Part shown: positions 38,516 to 49,549 of the stretch, in pieces
Layout: every line of letters starts with the position of its first letter
How positions within the stretch are numbered: the first letter of the stretch is position 1
Assembly: GCF_002632825.1 (NCBI RefSeq)
Contig: NZ_NJAJ01000010.1
Coordinates: 81,046 to 145,045 of the forward strand
Reading direction: 5' to 3'
Length of the DNA: 64,000 nucleotides
From: Xenorhabdus stockiae
GTDB lineage: Bacteria; Pseudomonadota; Gammaproteobacteria; Enterobacterales; Enterobacteriaceae
The notes under the pieces: model-generated
Told to the model about the DNA's origin: nothing
Databases searched by the model: none
The model's input: the letters and a program-made list of their open reading frames with translations, nothing else
Position numbers and translations under genes: made by a program

Positions 38516-38986
38516 ATGTCAGAACAAAACAACACAGAAATGGCTTTCCAGATCCAACGCGTATACACGAAAGACATTTCTTTCGAAGCCCCTAAAGCAC
38601 CTCAGATCTTCCAAGAAGAATGGCAGCCGGAAGTTAAGCTGGATCTGGATACTGCTTCTAGTGAATTGGTTCAGGGAGTTTATGAAGTTGTTCTGCGTGT
38701 CACTGTTACGGCGACATTGGGAGAAGAAACTGCGTTCTTGTGTGAAGTTCAACAGGCTGGTATTTTCTCTGTTGATGGCATCGAAGGAACTCAACTGGCG
38801 CACTGCTTAGGTGCATATTGCCCGAACATTCTGTTCCCGTATGCCCGTGAATGCATCACCAGCCTGGTAGGCCGTGGTACTTTCCCACAATTGAACCTGG
38901 CACCAGTTAACTTTGATGCTCTGTTCATGAATTACTTGCAGCAACAGTCTGATTCCCAGTCTGATGAGGCAACACAGGAAGCCTAA
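38516..38986 (+). CDS. secB: protein-export chaperone SecB
   Basis: A 156-residue tetrameric cytosolic chaperone that keeps precursor proteins unfolded and hands them to SecA. Sequence is canonical: [23 protein letters not shown] at the N-terminus, [26 protein letters not shown] and [12 protein letters not shown]. The stop overlaps the gpsA start (TAATG), coupling the two, as in E. coli. Confidence 0.98.
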   Translation: MSEQNNTEMAFQIQRVYTKDISFEAPKAPQIFQEEWQPEVKLDLDTASSELVQGVYEVVLRVTVTATLGEETAFLCEVQQAGIFSVDGIEGTQLAHCLGAYCPNILFPYARECITSLVGRGTFPQLNLAPVNFDALFMNYLQQQSDSQSDEATQEA

Positions 38987-40005
38987 TGAATACTGCTTCT
39001 ATGACAGTTATCGGTGCCGGCTCATACGGCACCGCTTTAGCCATTACACTGGCCCGTAACGGGCATGATGTTGTGCTCTGGGGTCATAACCCTGAGCATG
39101 TCCGAGCTTTGCAGCAAGCCAGATGTAATCAGGCATTTTTACCGGATGTTTCTTTCCCTGATAGTTTACAGCTTGAAGCTGAACTGAAGAACGCTATTTC
39201 AGCCAGCCGGAATATCCTGATCGTGGTTCCCAGCCATGTCTTCGGCGATGTTTTACAGCAAATAAAGCCGCACTTACAACCAAATTCCCGCATTGTTTGG
39301 GCCACTAAAGGCCTTGAAGCAGAAACGGGGCGTTTATTACAGGATGTGGCACGTGAGATATTAGGCAATGAAATCCCGTTAGCGGTGGTGTCCGGCCCGA
39401 CATTTGCGAAAGAACTGGCGGCAGGTTTACCGACAGCGATTGCGGTATCTGCGACAACATCTGAATTTGGTGAAGAACTCCAGCAGCTTTTTCACTGCGG
39501 TAAAAGCTTCCGAGTATACAAAAACCCTGATTTTATCGGAGTACAGCTTGGTGGTGCAGTCAAAAACGTGATTGCTATTGGTGCCGGGATTTCCGATGGT
39601 ATGGGGTTCGGCGCCAATGCCCGTACTGCACTGATAACTCGTGGTCTGGCTGAAATGAGCCGACTTGGTGTTGCTCTGGGGGCGGATCCTTCCACATTTA
39701 TGGGCATGGCAGGGTTGGGCGACTTAGTACTGACTTGTACGGATAACCAATCCCGTAACCGTCGTTTCGGTATGATGCTGGGGCAGGGAGTTAATGTTGA
39801 CGCTGCTCAGAGTGAAATAGGGCAGGTTGTTGAAGGTTATCGTAATACCAAAGAAGTTCGGGCACTCGCCAGACGAGTTGGGGTTGAAATGCCGATAACA
39901 GAGCAAATCTACCAGATACTATATCGTCACAAAAATGTACTCGAAGCAGCTCAGGCATTATTGGGAAGAGCGACAAGGGATGAAGGAGAAGATTCCCACG
40001 GTTAA
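38986..40005 (+). CDS. gpsA: NAD(P)-dependent glycerol-3-phosphate dehydrogenase
   Basis: A 339-residue cytosolic enzyme that makes sn-glycerol 3-phosphate for phospholipid synthesis. The Rossmann motif is [40 protein letters not shown] and [18 protein letters not shown] contain the catalytic lysines. It overlaps secB by one base and is followed, after a dispersed repeat, by cysE. Confidence 0.98.
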   Translation: MNTASMTVIGAGSYGTALAITLARNGHDVVLWGHNPEHVRALQQARCNQAFLPDVSFPDSLQLEAELKNAISASRNILIVVPSHVFGDVLQQIKPHLQPNSRIVWATKGLEAETGRLLQDVAREILGNEIPLAVVSGPTFAKELAAGLPTAIAVSATTSEFGEELQQLFHCGKSFRVYKNPDFIGVQLGGAVKNVIAIGAGISDGMGFGANARTALITRGLAEMSRLGVALGADPSTFMGMAGLGDLVLTCTDNQSRNRRFGMMLGQGVNVDAAQSEIGQVVEGYRNTKEVRALARRVGVEMPITEQIYQILYRHKNVLEAAQALLGRATRDEGEDSHG

Positions 40006-40029
40006 GTTACCCAAAATATCCATACATAA

Positions 40030-40119
40030 TATACCCTATGGATTTTAAGCTGCATCGCGGCGGCAGGGGAATGAGTGAGCTCAGCCAACAAAGAGGCCAC
40101 TTGAAAGACTACGGGTATA
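40030..40119 (+). repeat. dispersed inverted-repeat element, 90-bp form
   Basis: Second copy of the element at 8171-8297, bounded by TATACCC and GGGTATA, with the conserved GCATCGCGGCGGCA and AGCCAACAAAGAGGC blocks but about 37 bp shorter in the middle. It stands 26 bp before the chosen cysE start, in the same orientation to cysE as the other copy has to slmA. The frame read through it continues in phase into cysE, adding an apparent N-terminal extension (LSQQRG-like) also seen ahead of slmA. Confidence 0.8.
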
Positions 40120-40145
40120 AAAACAATCACATGAGAATGATTGAT

Positions 40146-40967
40146 ATGTCTCGAGAAGAACTAAGAGAAGTTTGGGAAAATATAAAACATGAGGCGAGAG
40201 AGCTAGCCGATTGTGAGCCTATGTTAGCCAGCTTTTTTCATGCAACATTACTTAAACATGAAAATCTTGGCAGTGCTTTAAGCTATATGCTGGCAAATAA
40301 ACTAGCGACACCGATTATGCCTGCTATTGCGGTCAGAGAAGTTGTTGAAGATGCTTATGGCAGTGAGCCACAGATGATCGAATCGGCAGCCTATGATATC
40401 AAAGCTGTCAGGTTGCGTGACCCCGCCGTAGATAAATACTCCACTCCCCTGCTTTACCTGAAAGGTTTTCATGCTCTACAGGGATATCGAATTGCACACT
40501 GGCTATGGAAGCAAGAGCGCAAGGCATTGGCTGTTTACATGCAAAACCAGATTTCTGTTTCTTTTGGTGTGGATATTCATCCGGCTGCAAGAATTGGCTG
40601 CGGCATTATGCTTGACCACGCAACAGGCATTGTTATCGGTGAGACCGCGATTGTTGAGAATGATGTTTCTATCCTGCAATCAGTGACGCTTGGCGGAACG
40701 GGCAAAGCATGCGGAGATCGACACCCGAAAGTGCGTGAAGGCGTGATGATTGGTGCCGGAGCTAAGATCCTCGGCAATATCGAAATCGGTCGCGGTGCGA
40801 AAATTGGGGCAGGTTCAGTAGTGTTAAGACCTGTTCCACCACATACCACAGTTGCCGGTGTTCCAGCGAGGATTGTTGGTAAACCGGAAAGCGAAAAACC
40901 ATCTCTGGATATGGACCAGCATTTTAATGGAATGAATCATGGTTTTGAGAATGGAGATGGGATTTAA
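40146..40967 (+). CDS. cysE: serine O-acetyltransferase
   Basis: A 273-residue left-handed beta-helix acetyltransferase making O-acetylserine, the carbon acceptor for cysteine synthesis. Hexapeptide repeats run from IHPAARIGCGIMLDHATGIVIGE through GAKILGNIEIGRGAKIGAGSVV; the C-terminal tail that docks into CysK ends MNHGFENGDGI. The open frame extends to 40038 through a dispersed repeat, but the start at 40146 (MSREELREVW) gives exactly the 273 residues of E. coli CysE; ATGs at 40131 and 40137 are alternatives. A bidirectional terminator follows. Confidence 0.95.
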   Translation: MSREELREVWENIKHEARELADCEPMLASFFHATLLKHENLGSALSYMLANKLATPIMPAIAVREVVEDAYGSEPQMIESAAYDIKAVRLRDPAVDKYSTPLLYLKGFHALQGYRIAHWLWKQERKALAVYMQNQISVSFGVDIHPAARIGCGIMLDHATGIVIGETAIVENDVSILQSVTLGGTGKACGDRHPKVREGVMIGAGAKILGNIEIGRGAKIGAGSVVLRPVPPHTTVAGVPARIVGKPESEKPSLDMDQHFNGMNHGFENGDGI

Positions 40968-40999
40968 GGTTCTATCTCTTTTTAGAACAAATAATTAAA

Positions 41000-41036
41000 A
41001 GCACTCAGCACTGTTAGGTGCTGAGTGCTGTGTTTT
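41000..41036. terminator. bidirectional terminator between cysE and trmL
   Basis: AGCACTCAGCAC (41000-41011) pairs perfectly over 12 bp with GTGCTGAGTGCT (41018-41029). T-rich sequence follows rightward (TGTTTT), and AAAA precedes the stem, giving a T-tract leftward. The trmL stop codon lies within the rightward T-tract. Confidence 0.88.
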
Positions 41037-41538
41037 AATCCCGCAATAAAGCACCTTGGTAGCCAAGTTGCCGCCATGCTTCAAACACCACCACTGCCAC
41101 AGTATTAGAAAGATTCATACTGCGGCTATCAGGCAGCATTGGAATCCTTATTTTCTGTTCGGGCGGCATATTATCCAGCACATAAGGCGGCAGGCCGCGA
41201 GTTTCCGGACCAAACATCAGATAATCACCATCACAATAACTCACATTACTGTGTGTTGGAGTACCTTTTGTTGTTAAGGCAAACAGGCGAGCTCCGGAAG
41301 GAGATTGTGAATTTACTGCGCTTAATCCTTCACTTTCCAGAAATGCTTGGTAATCGTGATGTTGTTTGATATTGGCGAACTCGTGATAATCCAGCCCTGC
41401 ACGGCGCAATCGTTTGTCATCCCATGTGAAACCTAAAGGCTGGATTAAATGGAGCTGACAGCCTGTGTTAGCACATAGACGGATAATATTGCCTGTATTA
41501 GGCGGGATTTCTGGTTCGAATAGGACGATGTTTAGCAT
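41035..41538 (-). CDS. trmL: tRNA (cytidine(34)/uridine(34)-2'-O)-methyltransferase
   Basis: A 167-residue SPOUT-fold methyltransferase that 2'-O-methylates the wobble base of two leucine tRNAs. The N-terminal [26 protein letters not shown] and the knot motifs [10 protein letters not shown] and [19 protein letters not shown] are typical. It is slightly longer than E. coli TrmL (157). It is the last conserved gene before the O-antigen locus. Confidence 0.96.
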   Translation of the reverse strand: MLNIVLFEPEIPPNTGNIIRLCANTGCQLHLIQPLGFTWDDKRLRRAGLDYHEFANIKQHHDYQAFLESEGLSAVNSQSPSGARLFALTTKGTPTHSNVSYCDGDYLMFGPETRGLPPYVLDNMPPEQKIRIPMLPDSRSMNLSNTVAVVVFEAWRQLGYQGALLRD

Positions 41539-41650
41539 GGCTTAATGCCTTCATTACAATATTACTTACTGAAGGAAGAAAATTTACATAACTGGATTGA
41601 AAAGATAAAACTTTTTATAAGTAATAAAGTGTCTTAGGTATAGCGGTAAG

Positions 41651-43123
41651 CTAATAAGCACCGTCTCGTTTAAGCACTACATTAACTGTCTTAAACAAAA
41701 TAGCAATATCATTCCAAAGTGCCCAATTTTTTACATACCAGCTATCAAGGTATACGCGAGTTGCATAATCTACGTCATTGCGTCCACTTACTTGCCAGAG
41801 GCCTGTCATTCCCGGTTTTGCCATAAGGTAATATGATTGATCATCTCCATAACGTTCAAGTTCTTCTTGAACTATAGGTCTTGGACCAACAAGACTCATC
41901 TCACCTTTGAATACATTTATCAACTGTGGTAGTTCGTCAAGACTAGTTTTACGTAAAAAATGACCGATAGAAGTAATTCTTGGATCATTTTTGAGTTTGA
42001 AATCTTTCTGCCATTCAGCTAATGCCGCAGGATCTGTTTTGAGTAAATTTTCCAGAACTTCAGCAGAATTACTAATCATGGAGCGAAATTTCAGGCATTT
42101 GAATCGACGTCCCCCTTGCCCTACACGCTCATGCCCATAAAAAGGAGATGCTCCATCACGGGAGACTTTCCAACCGATAAAGAAAAATAGTGGGGAAAGC
42201 AGTATCAATAATAAAGAAGATACGACAATATCAAATACACGTTTAAGAACAATGGATGAACGTTTGGCTAGATTATTTTTAACCCTGAGCATTAAAAGCT
42301 CATGACTAAAGAAGTGAGACATATTTGTGCTATAGAGAGGTACGCCACGTAATGTTGGAATTACCGATATATTACGGGCTCCATGAGCTGAAAGATAGCG
42401 TAGCCACTCATCTTGTAATTCATGTTGTTCATATTCAAGAGCAATGAAAATCTTATGTTGATGATGTTTTTCCAATAATTGTTTTGGAGATAGATGGAGC
42501 AGTGGAAAAGAGTTTATTGGGCTATTGGCACAATTATTGTCTGGAGCAACAAATCCTATGACCCCAAAACCAAGTAATTTTTCACTACAAATAGCTAAAT
42601 AAGCATCACGAGCATTGTTTCCGCTGCCGATGATAATAGTTGGCATACTCCAGTATTTAAACTTAATTAAGAGCATTTTGGTTAACCATCGGCACAATGG
42701 CAGAGCAAATATGGTTATCAGCCAAAAAATTGCCCACTGATGGCGAGAAAAACTCCATTTGGAGATAGCAACGATTGCTAAATCAGCTATAGCCAACCCA
42801 ATTAACATCAGAAGCGTTTCTTTTAGCTCATTCCAGAATGGCTTACGATAAGTGTAATGCCGTAAGTGCCACCAAGACCAGAGACATGTGACCAATATAA
42901 TGATCAAAAAACTCCAGGCCCTGGCGATATCTGAACCACTTTTGAAAACGAGAGAGAATGGAATATCTGTACGAATACTTTCAATCCACCACGAAAAAAT
43001 GAAAGCACAGGTCATAGCCAATAAATCGCTTGTCATAAGAGAGAATCGATTTACAGACGCTGAATAGTGTTTATATTCGAGATGTTCTTCTTTTGAATGC
43101 CGGAACATTTCTGTTAATGCCAT
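41651..43123 (-). CDS. wbaP: WbaP-type undecaprenyl-phosphate hexose-1-phosphate transferase
   Basis: A 490-residue polyprenyl-phosphate phosphosugar transferase that starts the O-unit by placing a sugar phosphate, usually galactose-1-P, on undecaprenyl phosphate. It has about four N-terminal helices, a central Rossmann-like domain ([18 protein letters not shown]) and the catalytic C-terminal domain with a membrane re-entrant helix ([19 protein letters not shown]), [24 protein letters not shown] and [13 protein letters not shown]. Length favours WbaP over WcaJ, but galactose as substrate is inferred. It is the last gene of the leftward O-antigen operon. Confidence 0.85.
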   Translation of the reverse strand: MALTEMFRHSKEEHLEYKHYSASVNRFSLMTSDLLAMTCAFIFSWWIESIRTDIPFSLVFKSGSDIARAWSFLIIILVTCLWSWWHLRHYTYRKPFWNELKETLLMLIGLAIADLAIVAISKWSFSRHQWAIFWLITIFALPLCRWLTKMLLIKFKYWSMPTIIIGSGNNARDAYLAICSEKLLGFGVIGFVAPDNNCANSPINSFPLLHLSPKQLLEKHHQHKIFIALEYEQHELQDEWLRYLSAHGARNISVIPTLRGVPLYSTNMSHFFSHELLMLRVKNNLAKRSSIVLKRVFDIVVSSLLLILLSPLFFFIGWKVSRDGASPFYGHERVGQGGRRFKCLKFRSMISNSAEVLENLLKTDPAALAEWQKDFKLKNDPRITSIGHFLRKTSLDELPQLINVFKGEMSLVGPRPIVQEELERYGDDQSYYLMAKPGMTGLWQVSGRNDVDYATRVYLDSWYVKNWALWNDIAILFKTVNVVLKRDGAY

Positions 43124-43187
43124 AATATTTACCTAAATTCAAATAGTGTTCGGTAGAGTATTAATCGTTTTCTTACCGAGATTGTCA

Positions 43188-44621
43188 TTATTTTTCAGTT
43201 AAAAGCGCATCTAAGCAAGTTCTGACAATTTCTTGTGCTTTATTTATATTGTCGGCTTCGGCATAACAGCGTAATTCAGGTGCATTACCAGATGGTCGTA
43301 GATGAACAATAATATTGTTACTGAGACTCATTCTCAAGCCATCAGTAAGGTCAATGTGATGAATTTGGTGACTATCTAATCCTAATAAACTTAGCAGGTA
43401 TTTTGGATTATTAATTCCCTTATTTAAAATTGTGTTACTCAATGAAGTTGGAAATTCTTTAAGTCTGTCTGAGTGGGTGTAACGTGAAGGTAGAGAATTT
43501 ACTAGTGATGAAATCCCTTGGTTTTTACTTGCGCTTAATACAATAATTGCAGGCAGAAGCGCGTCACGAGTAGGTAGGGCAGCCAATTTATTGCTCCCTA
43601 TCTGAATATCACTACCGAGTAAGAAACCACCATTAGCCTCAAAGCCAGCAATACGTGTAAATTGCTCTGAAAGGGATGTGAATTCAGCGATAACATATGG
43701 GGAGCCGATTTTAGTCAGGGTAACATGAGAAAAACGCTCACATTCCTTTATTGAACTGTTACAACTTACAGGAACGGCCAGAGCTTCAATACCTAGCGCA
43801 TCAGCACACAATAGCCCTAGTATATCACCTCTTAGCCATTCTCCATTTTCATCAGCTAGTAATGGGCGATCTCCATCACCATCGGTAGAGAAAATAGCAT
43901 CTAGATTGAATGACCTTGACCAATTTTGGGCTTTTAATCTGTCCTCCACTGTCACAGCTTCTGTATCAATAGGAACAAACTCATCAGTGCGTTCAAGTGA
44001 AATAACTTCTGCACCTAGTGATTTGAAAAGAGGAGAATAAAGGTCACGTCCTGCACTGGAATGTTCATAAATGCCAATGCGTTTTCCTGTTAGCAGATTA
44101 GAGGAAAACAGAGAACAATAGCGATTTATATAGGCTTCTGCAGCATCAGGTAAGACGGTCAAAGTTGTTAGTTTAGTCAATGATTCAAAGATGACTTTAG
44201 CCGACAGGATCGCTTCTTCATCGCCTTTGGAAATTTCTCCATCAGGTCGATAAAATTTAAGACCATTGCGGTTAAAAGGAATATGACTACCTGTAACCAT
44301 AATACATGGAATGCCATCTTGCATAGCCTTATAGGCAAGTGCTGGTGTTGGTATTACCCCATAATAAATTGGTTCAATACCAGCTTGTCGGAGAGCTGTT
44401 GCACAAGCTACCGCTATATCAGGGCTACTTGGACGATTATCAATAGCTAGCGCAACTTGGCGAGTATCGTACTGCTTTTGCATTACAGATATGAAAGCGT
44501 GAGTAAAAGCCGCACATACATCCGGAGTGAAATCAACAACCAAGCCACGAGCTCCACTAGTACCAAAAGCGATGCCACTACTAGCAATAATTTCTTGGCT
44601 ATTTAGTTTCTTATTATTCAT
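43188..44621 (-). CDS. manB: phosphomannomutase
   Basis: A 477-residue alpha-D-phosphohexomutase converting mannose-6-P to mannose-1-P for GDP-mannose. [17 protein letters not shown] opens the protein; the phosphoserine loop is [16 protein letters not shown], a variant of the usual TASHNP; the metal loop is [11 protein letters not shown]; the sugar-binding [15 protein letters not shown] is near the end. The variant loop occurs in a subgroup of O-antigen ManB proteins. It overlaps manC by 8 nt, so the two are coupled. Confidence 0.88.
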   Translation of the reverse strand: MNNKKLNSQEIIASSGIAFGTSGARGLVVDFTPDVCAAFTHAFISVMQKQYDTRQVALAIDNRPSSPDIAVACATALRQAGIEPIYYGVIPTPALAYKAMQDGIPCIMVTGSHIPFNRNGLKFYRPDGEISKGDEEAILSAKVIFESLTKLTTLTVLPDAAEAYINRYCSLFSSNLLTGKRIGIYEHSSAGRDLYSPLFKSLGAEVISLERTDEFVPIDTEAVTVEDRLKAQNWSRSFNLDAIFSTDGDGDRPLLADENGEWLRGDILGLLCADALGIEALAVPVSCNSSIKECERFSHVTLTKIGSPYVIAEFTSLSEQFTRIAGFEANGGFLLGSDIQIGSNKLAALPTRDALLPAIIVLSASKNQGISSLVNSLPSRYTHSDRLKEFPTSLSNTILNKGINNPKYLLSLLGLDSHQIHHIDLTDGLRMSLSNNIIVHLRPSGNAPELRCYAEADNINKAQEIVRTCLDALLTEK

Positions 44622-46050
44622 TTTCTTCTATTTCCACTCTGCCATAACGATCACTAAGGCGAACAATATCATCATCTCCAAGATAAGGGCCGGATTGGAT
44701 CTCTATTACCTCCAGCGGAACTTTACCTGGATTTTCCAGAGTATGTACAACGCCTACGGGTATATAGGTCGATTCATTCTCAGTAACTAAATAGGAGTCA
44801 TTTCCTTGAGTCACTCGTGCTGTCCCAGCAACGACAATCCAATGTTCAGCGCGGTGATGATGCATTTGTGTAGATAAGCTTTCACCAGGTCTTACAGTAA
44901 TTCGCTTAACTTGATAACGTTTCCCTTTATCTATGGAATCGTATTTACCCCAAGGACGATAGATTTCTCGATGTACACGATGCTCTGAACGCCCGGAACG
45001 CCTCAAATTTTCGACAATCTTTTTAACATCTTGAACCTGAGTTTGATCTACAACCAATACAGCATCTTTAGTTTGAACGACAACCAAATTTTTTACACCA
45101 ACGAGACTGACTAGGCTATTTTCAGAATAAACGTAATTGTCGTTGCTGTTATGTTGCAGAACATCCCCTTTAAATACATTACCATCGTTGTCTTTTTCTG
45201 AGATATCCCATAAAGAAGACCATGAACCGACATCAGACCAGCCGGCAGAAAGTGGAACAACAACTGCGTCATCGGTTTTTTCCATCACTGCATAGTCAAT
45301 TGATTCACTTGGACAAGCAAGAAATGCTGATTTATTTATCCGTACAAAATCGAGGTCGGGATTGATAGTTCCTACTGCTGTTACACAGGCTGAATAAATA
45401 TCAGGACAGAATGTTTTCAGTTCTTCTAGAAAGCGAGCAGCCCGAAATAGAAACATACCACTGTTCCAGTAATATTCACCACTTTCTAAATATTGTTCTG
45501 CAGTAATGGCATCTGGTTTTTCAACAAACTGTGCTACAGCAAAGGCATCTTGCTGTTCAGCCCCACGCTGAATATATCCATAGCCCGTCTCTGCATGAGT
45601 AGGGACTATGCCGAAAGTGACAAGTTTACCTGCAGTTGCATGGGGCATTGCCTTTTGAACTACCTCAGTAAAGGTTTTTTCATCCCGAATAACATGATCA
45701 GCTGCTAGAACTAATAGCAAGGGGTCTTCATCTTTGTTTGTAGTTTGAAGAGCTGTTAGGGCTGCTAAAGCGATAGCTGGAGCTGTATTACGTCCCGCTG
45801 GTTCAAGGATGATATTGTGAGCTAGTTTGCCTAAATGTCGCAATTGTTCGGCGACCAGAAAACGATGATCTTCATTACAAATAACTAAAGGGGATTCTGT
45901 AGATAGAGAACTTAAGCGCTGCACTGTTGTTTGCAGCATGGTGAGCTCACCATCAAGTTTAAGAAATTGTTTTGGGTATAATTCACGGGAAAGAGGCCAT
46001 AACCGACTGCCGGAACCACCAGCCATGATGACGGGAACAACGGAACTCAT
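44614..46050 (-). CDS. manC: mannose-1-phosphate guanylyltransferase / mannose-6-phosphate isomerase
   Basis: A 478-residue enzyme with an N-terminal nucleotidyltransferase domain ([24 protein letters not shown]) and a C-terminal cupin isomerase domain ([36 protein letters not shown]). It forms GDP-mannose from mannose-1-P. The frame could start at a TTG at 46062, but the ATG at 46050 ([12 protein letters not shown]) with GAG 9 nt upstream matches the family. No gmd/fcl genes follow, so mannose itself is the probable end product. Confidence 0.92.
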   Translation of the reverse strand: MSSVVPVIMAGGSGSRLWPLSRELYPKQFLKLDGELTMLQTTVQRLSSLSTESPLVICNEDHRFLVAEQLRHLGKLAHNIILEPAGRNTAPAIALAALTALQTTNKDEDPLLLVLAADHVIRDEKTFTEVVQKAMPHATAGKLVTFGIVPTHAETGYGYIQRGAEQQDAFAVAQFVEKPDAITAEQYLESGEYYWNSGMFLFRAARFLEELKTFCPDIYSACVTAVGTINPDLDFVRINKSAFLACPSESIDYAVMEKTDDAVVVPLSAGWSDVGSWSSLWDISEKDNDGNVFKGDVLQHNSNDNYVYSENSLVSLVGVKNLVVVQTKDAVLVVDQTQVQDVKKIVENLRRSGRSEHRVHREIYRPWGKYDSIDKGKRYQVKRITVRPGESLSTQMHHHRAEHWIVVAGTARVTQGNDSYLVTENESTYIPVGVVHTLENPGKVPLEVIEIQSGPYLGDDDIVRLSDRYGRVEIEENE

Positions 46051-46066
46051 ATAATATCTCAATTAA

Positions 46067-47230
46067 TTAATAATGAATTTGTTTTTTTGATTGAAACTCT
46101 TGCCATTTATCTTCAACAAAGGAAGAAAACTCTTGAGCAAATCTAGCTTCTGAAAAACGTTCGGCATTTTTACGGCAAAATTGAGGTTGGAACTGACTAA
46201 TGCTGCTTTCAAAGAGTTTTACTGTTGAGCAAAGAGATTCCACATCTTGTTTATCGAAAAATAATCCCGTTGGTTCACCATGGCCTAATGGACGAACTGT
46301 TTCGAGAGCACCTCCTTTACCAAAAGCAATCACAGGTGTTCCACAAGCTTGTGCTTCAACAGGAGTAATACCGAAGTCTTCTTCAGCAGCGAAGACAAAT
46401 GCTTTGGCTCGTTGCATATGAGATTTGAGTTCTTCAAATGGCTGATAGCCGAGTAAAGTAATATTAGTGTGTCCATCAGCTAGAGCAGCAATTCGTTTAT
46501 ACTCACTACCATCACCTATCACGATAAGTTTTTTGTCTGGCATTTTAGTAAAGGCTTCAACGATTAAATCCATCTTTTTATAAGGTACCATTCGTGAAGC
46601 AGTAAAGTAGAAATCTTCTTTTTGTTCAACACAAGGAAAATCTTCTACAGCAACTGGAGGATAGATAACAGTTGCATCACGACCATAAACTTTTTTGATT
46701 CTTCTGGCAATAAAATGAGAGTTAGCAACGAAATGGTCAACACCATTGGCTGTACGGTAATCCCACTGTCGTAATTTATGTAATAGCCACTTGGTGATCC
46801 AACCCTTGAGCCCTTTATTTAGTCCTGATTCTCTTAGATATTGATGTTGTAGATCCCATGCATAACGCATCGGGGAATGGACATAGCTGATATGTAATTG
46901 ATCGGGGCCAGTTAGCACACCTTTAGCAACCGCATGAGAACTTGATATCACTATGTCGGCATGGGAAACATCAAGTTGTTCGATTGCCAAAGGCATTAAA
47001 GGTAAATATTTTTGATAATGTTTATTCGCTTTTGGTAATTTTTGGATAAATGATGTAATAGCTCGTTTGTTTCCTAAACTTTCTCTTTGTTTATCAGTTA
47101 AGAAATCAACTAGAGAGAATAATTTTGCTCTAGGATATAAACGTAATATATTTGCTGATACCTGTTCTGAGCCTGCATAACTAACTAGCCATTCATGTAT
47201 TATTGATATTTTCATATGATGTTCAGACAT
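46067..47230 (-). CDS. GT4-family glycosyltransferase (probable mannosyltransferase, WbaZ-like)
   Basis: A 387-residue GT-B enzyme whose N-terminus (MKISIIHEWLVSYAGSEQV) and central SYVHSPMRYAWDLQHQYL are typical of the WbaZ/GDP-mannose-type transferases that build O-antigen or colanic acid. The donor region shows YFTASRMVPYKKMDLIVEAF, VIGDGSEYKRI and AAEEDFGITPVEAQACGTPVIAFGKGG. It sits directly upstream of manC, supporting mannose as donor sugar, though not proving it. The start at 47230 overlaps the previous gene; the ATG at 47215 would begin with the family MKI. Confidence 0.82.
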   Translation of the reverse strand: MSEHHMKISIIHEWLVSYAGSEQVSANILRLYPRAKLFSLVDFLTDKQRESLGNKRAITSFIQKLPKANKHYQKYLPLMPLAIEQLDVSHADIVISSSHAVAKGVLTGPDQLHISYVHSPMRYAWDLQHQYLRESGLNKGLKGWITKWLLHKLRQWDYRTANGVDHFVANSHFIARRIKKVYGRDATVIYPPVAVEDFPCVEQKEDFYFTASRMVPYKKMDLIVEAFTKMPDKKLIVIGDGSEYKRIAALADGHTNITLLGYQPFEELKSHMQRAKAFVFAAEEDFGITPVEAQACGTPVIAFGKGGALETVRPLGHGEPTGLFFDKQDVESLCSTVKLFESSISQFQPQFCRKNAERFSEARFAQEFSSFVEDKWQEFQSKKQIHY

Positions 47231-48269
47231 TAATCAGTAAATTGTAAGTTTCTTTTGCAGTTTTATTCCATGAAAATTTTGTCGCCTGGATAACAGACAT
47301 CTGCGAAAGGGTTTTTGAATGTTGGTTATTTTGAATTATTTCAATCATTGCATTTGCAATATCGTTTGTATTGAAAGGATTTACAAGCATAGCTGCATTA
47401 CCAACAACCTCCGGTAAGGACGAAACATTACTTGTTATAACAGGTAGCCCACATGCCATTGCTTCTAACGGAGGTAAACCAAATCCTTCATAAAGGGGAA
47501 CATAGATAAATGCAGTTGCACAGTTATATAAATTAACAATATCTATATCATCTATATATCCTGTGAAATGAACTCTATCAGGAATATTTAATATTCCTGC
47601 ATCTTTGAAAATTCTATCATTTCTTGCTCCTGCAATAATAAGATGGGTGTCATTTAAGCTAGATGATATTTTCTCCCATGCAGATAGTAATCGAGAAATA
47701 TTCTTTCTTGGCTCTATTGAGCTAATTGTTAGAATTAATTTCCCTGATGGTAATGAATATTTTTGATATAGGTAGGAAAGATTCGATTTATCTTCTATTA
47801 CCGAGAATTTTTCATCAATACCATTATGAATAACATGTATTTTACTACTTGGTAGTTTATAAAGATCAAGTAATCTATTTTTAGTATATTCAGAAACGGC
47901 AATGATTGAATCACAGTTTTTAACTATCTGTGGAGTAATGATTCTATATAAAGTAGAGAATGAACGGGTTGTCCATTCAGGATATTCAATAGATGCTAAA
48001 TCGTGAATTGTAACTATATGACGGCATGGTGTGTATAGGGGGCCAGTATTAGATGGTGACCATAGTACATCATTTTTTGTTTTTAATTTAGACAAATTAA
48101 ACGGTAGGTATAGCTGCTCCCATAAATGACCTTTAACTCCAGCCATTGGAGCATGTGGGCGGATACATGTGAAATTTTCTTTTCCGATCTGTCCTAATAT
48201 AGAGGATAGATATCGCTGAACTCCAGTTACTGTACCATTCAGTATTCTAGTATTTATAAAGACATTCAC
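47223..48269 (-). CDS. GT4-family glycosyltransferase (probable mannosyltransferase)
   Basis: A 348-residue GT-B enzyme. It shows [75 protein letters not shown] and [34 protein letters not shown]. The pattern matches GT4 enzymes that transfer mannose or rhamnose in O-antigen and capsule synthesis. It overlaps the polymerase gene upstream by 4 nt and the next GT gene by 8 nt, so translation is continuous through the group. Confidence 0.82.
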   Translation of the reverse strand: MNVFINTRILNGTVTGVQRYLSSILGQIGKENFTCIRPHAPMAGVKGHLWEQLYLPFNLSKLKTKNDVLWSPSNTGPLYTPCRHIVTIHDLASIEYPEWTTRSFSTLYRIITPQIVKNCDSIIAVSEYTKNRLLDLYKLPSSKIHVIHNGIDEKFSVIEDKSNLSYLYQKYSLPSGKLILTISSIEPRKNISRLLSAWEKISSSLNDTHLIIAGARNDRIFKDAGILNIPDRVHFTGYIDDIDIVNLYNCATAFIYVPLYEGFGLPPLEAMACGLPVITSNVSSLPEVVGNAAMLVNPFNTNDIANAMIEIIQNNQHSKTLSQMSVIQATKFSWNKTAKETYNLLINV

Positions 48270-49549
48270 CGTATACCTCTATTTGATTTTTTTTTAATTC
48301 TTAGTTTCCAATTAGCAAAATAATAAAAAATAAAAACAAAGAATAGATTTGGGATGGAGTAGATTGACATATTGTAAAAATTAACTAAAAAAAGAAGAAT
48401 GGTAGTGGCATAAATATAATTAAGAGTGAAAAGTGGAGTGGCTAGTGAGCTGCTTCTTTTCAAAAATAAGATCATGTGAGTGGTTAAATAACCAGAAAGG
48501 AAAGAAACACCTATAACTCCGGCCCAAGAAAAACTTACATAGCCCCACATGTATACTGGTAATCTTAAACCGCCTGAGACAATTTCAGATATATCATCTA
48601 TACCATTTAATACTTTTAACGTATATACTGATGGATTCCATTCATAGCCAAATGGGATTAGCCCACCAACAAATGTTCGGCCATAGGTAAATGAGTTGTC
48701 CAAAGCAAATCTTGATAGAAAACTTAATTGGTCTGGAACATCCGGAGAGCCTGCCATTGCTCCTTCTAAGAAGCTATCAACATTATTATAAGCAAAGCCT
48801 AATAGCCACCATAAAGCTGCTCCAAATACATAGATAAAAATATATATGAAAAATACTAACAGAAATATAAATCGACTTTTATAGGAAGAGTAAATCAGAA
48901 TTGGGATTAAGAGAGAGAAACCAATCAGGCCTCGTTGTAGGCTTAAGGCAATGCATATGAATCCACATAGGATAACGAAAAATAGCCTATAACTAAATTT
49001 TTCTTTAAACAGTAAAATAGCCAATGGTAAAAAGACAGGAATTATCGACATTCCAGTTCTGAAAAAAACAGCAACTCGCTGATATTTTTCTTGATAGTCT
49101 CCACGGAAGAATTTTGCTGTAAGTGGATCGCTTGAAAACATGGGAGTGAATCCCATTGCAATATAGCTAAATATTACTAAAATACACGAAAATAATAATA
49201 TATAAAATGTTCTTTTTTTTATATTTTTTCTCACATCTAAATAGCTAATGTAATCACTGTAAAATGGAGAAAAAGGTAAATTGATAGTGGGAGTTTTCTT
49301 TGCAAGTAATGTGCCGATAAGAAAAGATATTGCTCCTATTAAATTAATATTAGTATATAAAGAATAAACTACATATCTTGAATATTCATCATTGTAAAAA
49401 ATTAAAGGTCCAGCGTATGCAATAAGTAGCGAAGGAATTCCAATGTGAGCATATATGTTCTTTTTGTTAAACCAGATGATATATAATGACAAAGTAGGAA
49501 CGCTGAGTGAAATAATATTCAATAAAGTTGATATATTAACATGTGACAT
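48266..49549 (-). CDS. wzy: O-antigen polymerase Wzy
   Basis: A 427-residue integral membrane protein with about ten to twelve helices and a large periplasmic loop (roughly residues 250-330) containing FTYGRTFVGGLIPFGYEW, the kind of motif found in oligosaccharide repeat-unit polymerases. It joins undecaprenyl-linked O-units in the periplasm. Primary sequence of Wzy is always poorly conserved, so the call rests on topology, the loop motif and position in an operon with wzx. A 464-bp gap separates it from the upstream genes. Confidence 0.78.
   Translation of the reverse strand: MSHVNISTLLNIISLSVPTLSLYIIWFNKKNIYAHIGIPSLLIAYAGPLIFYNDEYSRYVVYSLYTNINLIGAISFLIGTLLAKKTPTINLPFSPFYSDYISYLDVRKNIKKRTFYILLFSCILVIFSYIAMGFTPMFSSDPLTAKFFRGDYQEKYQRVAVFFRTGMSIIPVFLPLAILLFKEKFSYRLFFVILCGFICIALSLQRGLIGFSLLIPILIYSSYKSRFIFLLVFFIYIFIYVFGAALWWLLGFAYNNVDSFLEGAMAGSPDVPDQLSFLSRFALDNSFTYGRTFVGGLIPFGYEWNPSVYTLKVLNGIDDISEIVSGGLRLPVYMWGYVSFSWAGVIGVSFLSGYLTTHMILFLKRSSSLATPLFTLNYIYATTILLFLVNFYNMSIYSIPNLFFVFIFYYFANWKLRIKKKSNRGIR

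Noticed and set aside
40038..40145. 36-codon N-terminal extension of CysE
   Set aside because: Also repeat-derived; the start at 40146 gives exactly the family length of 273 residues.
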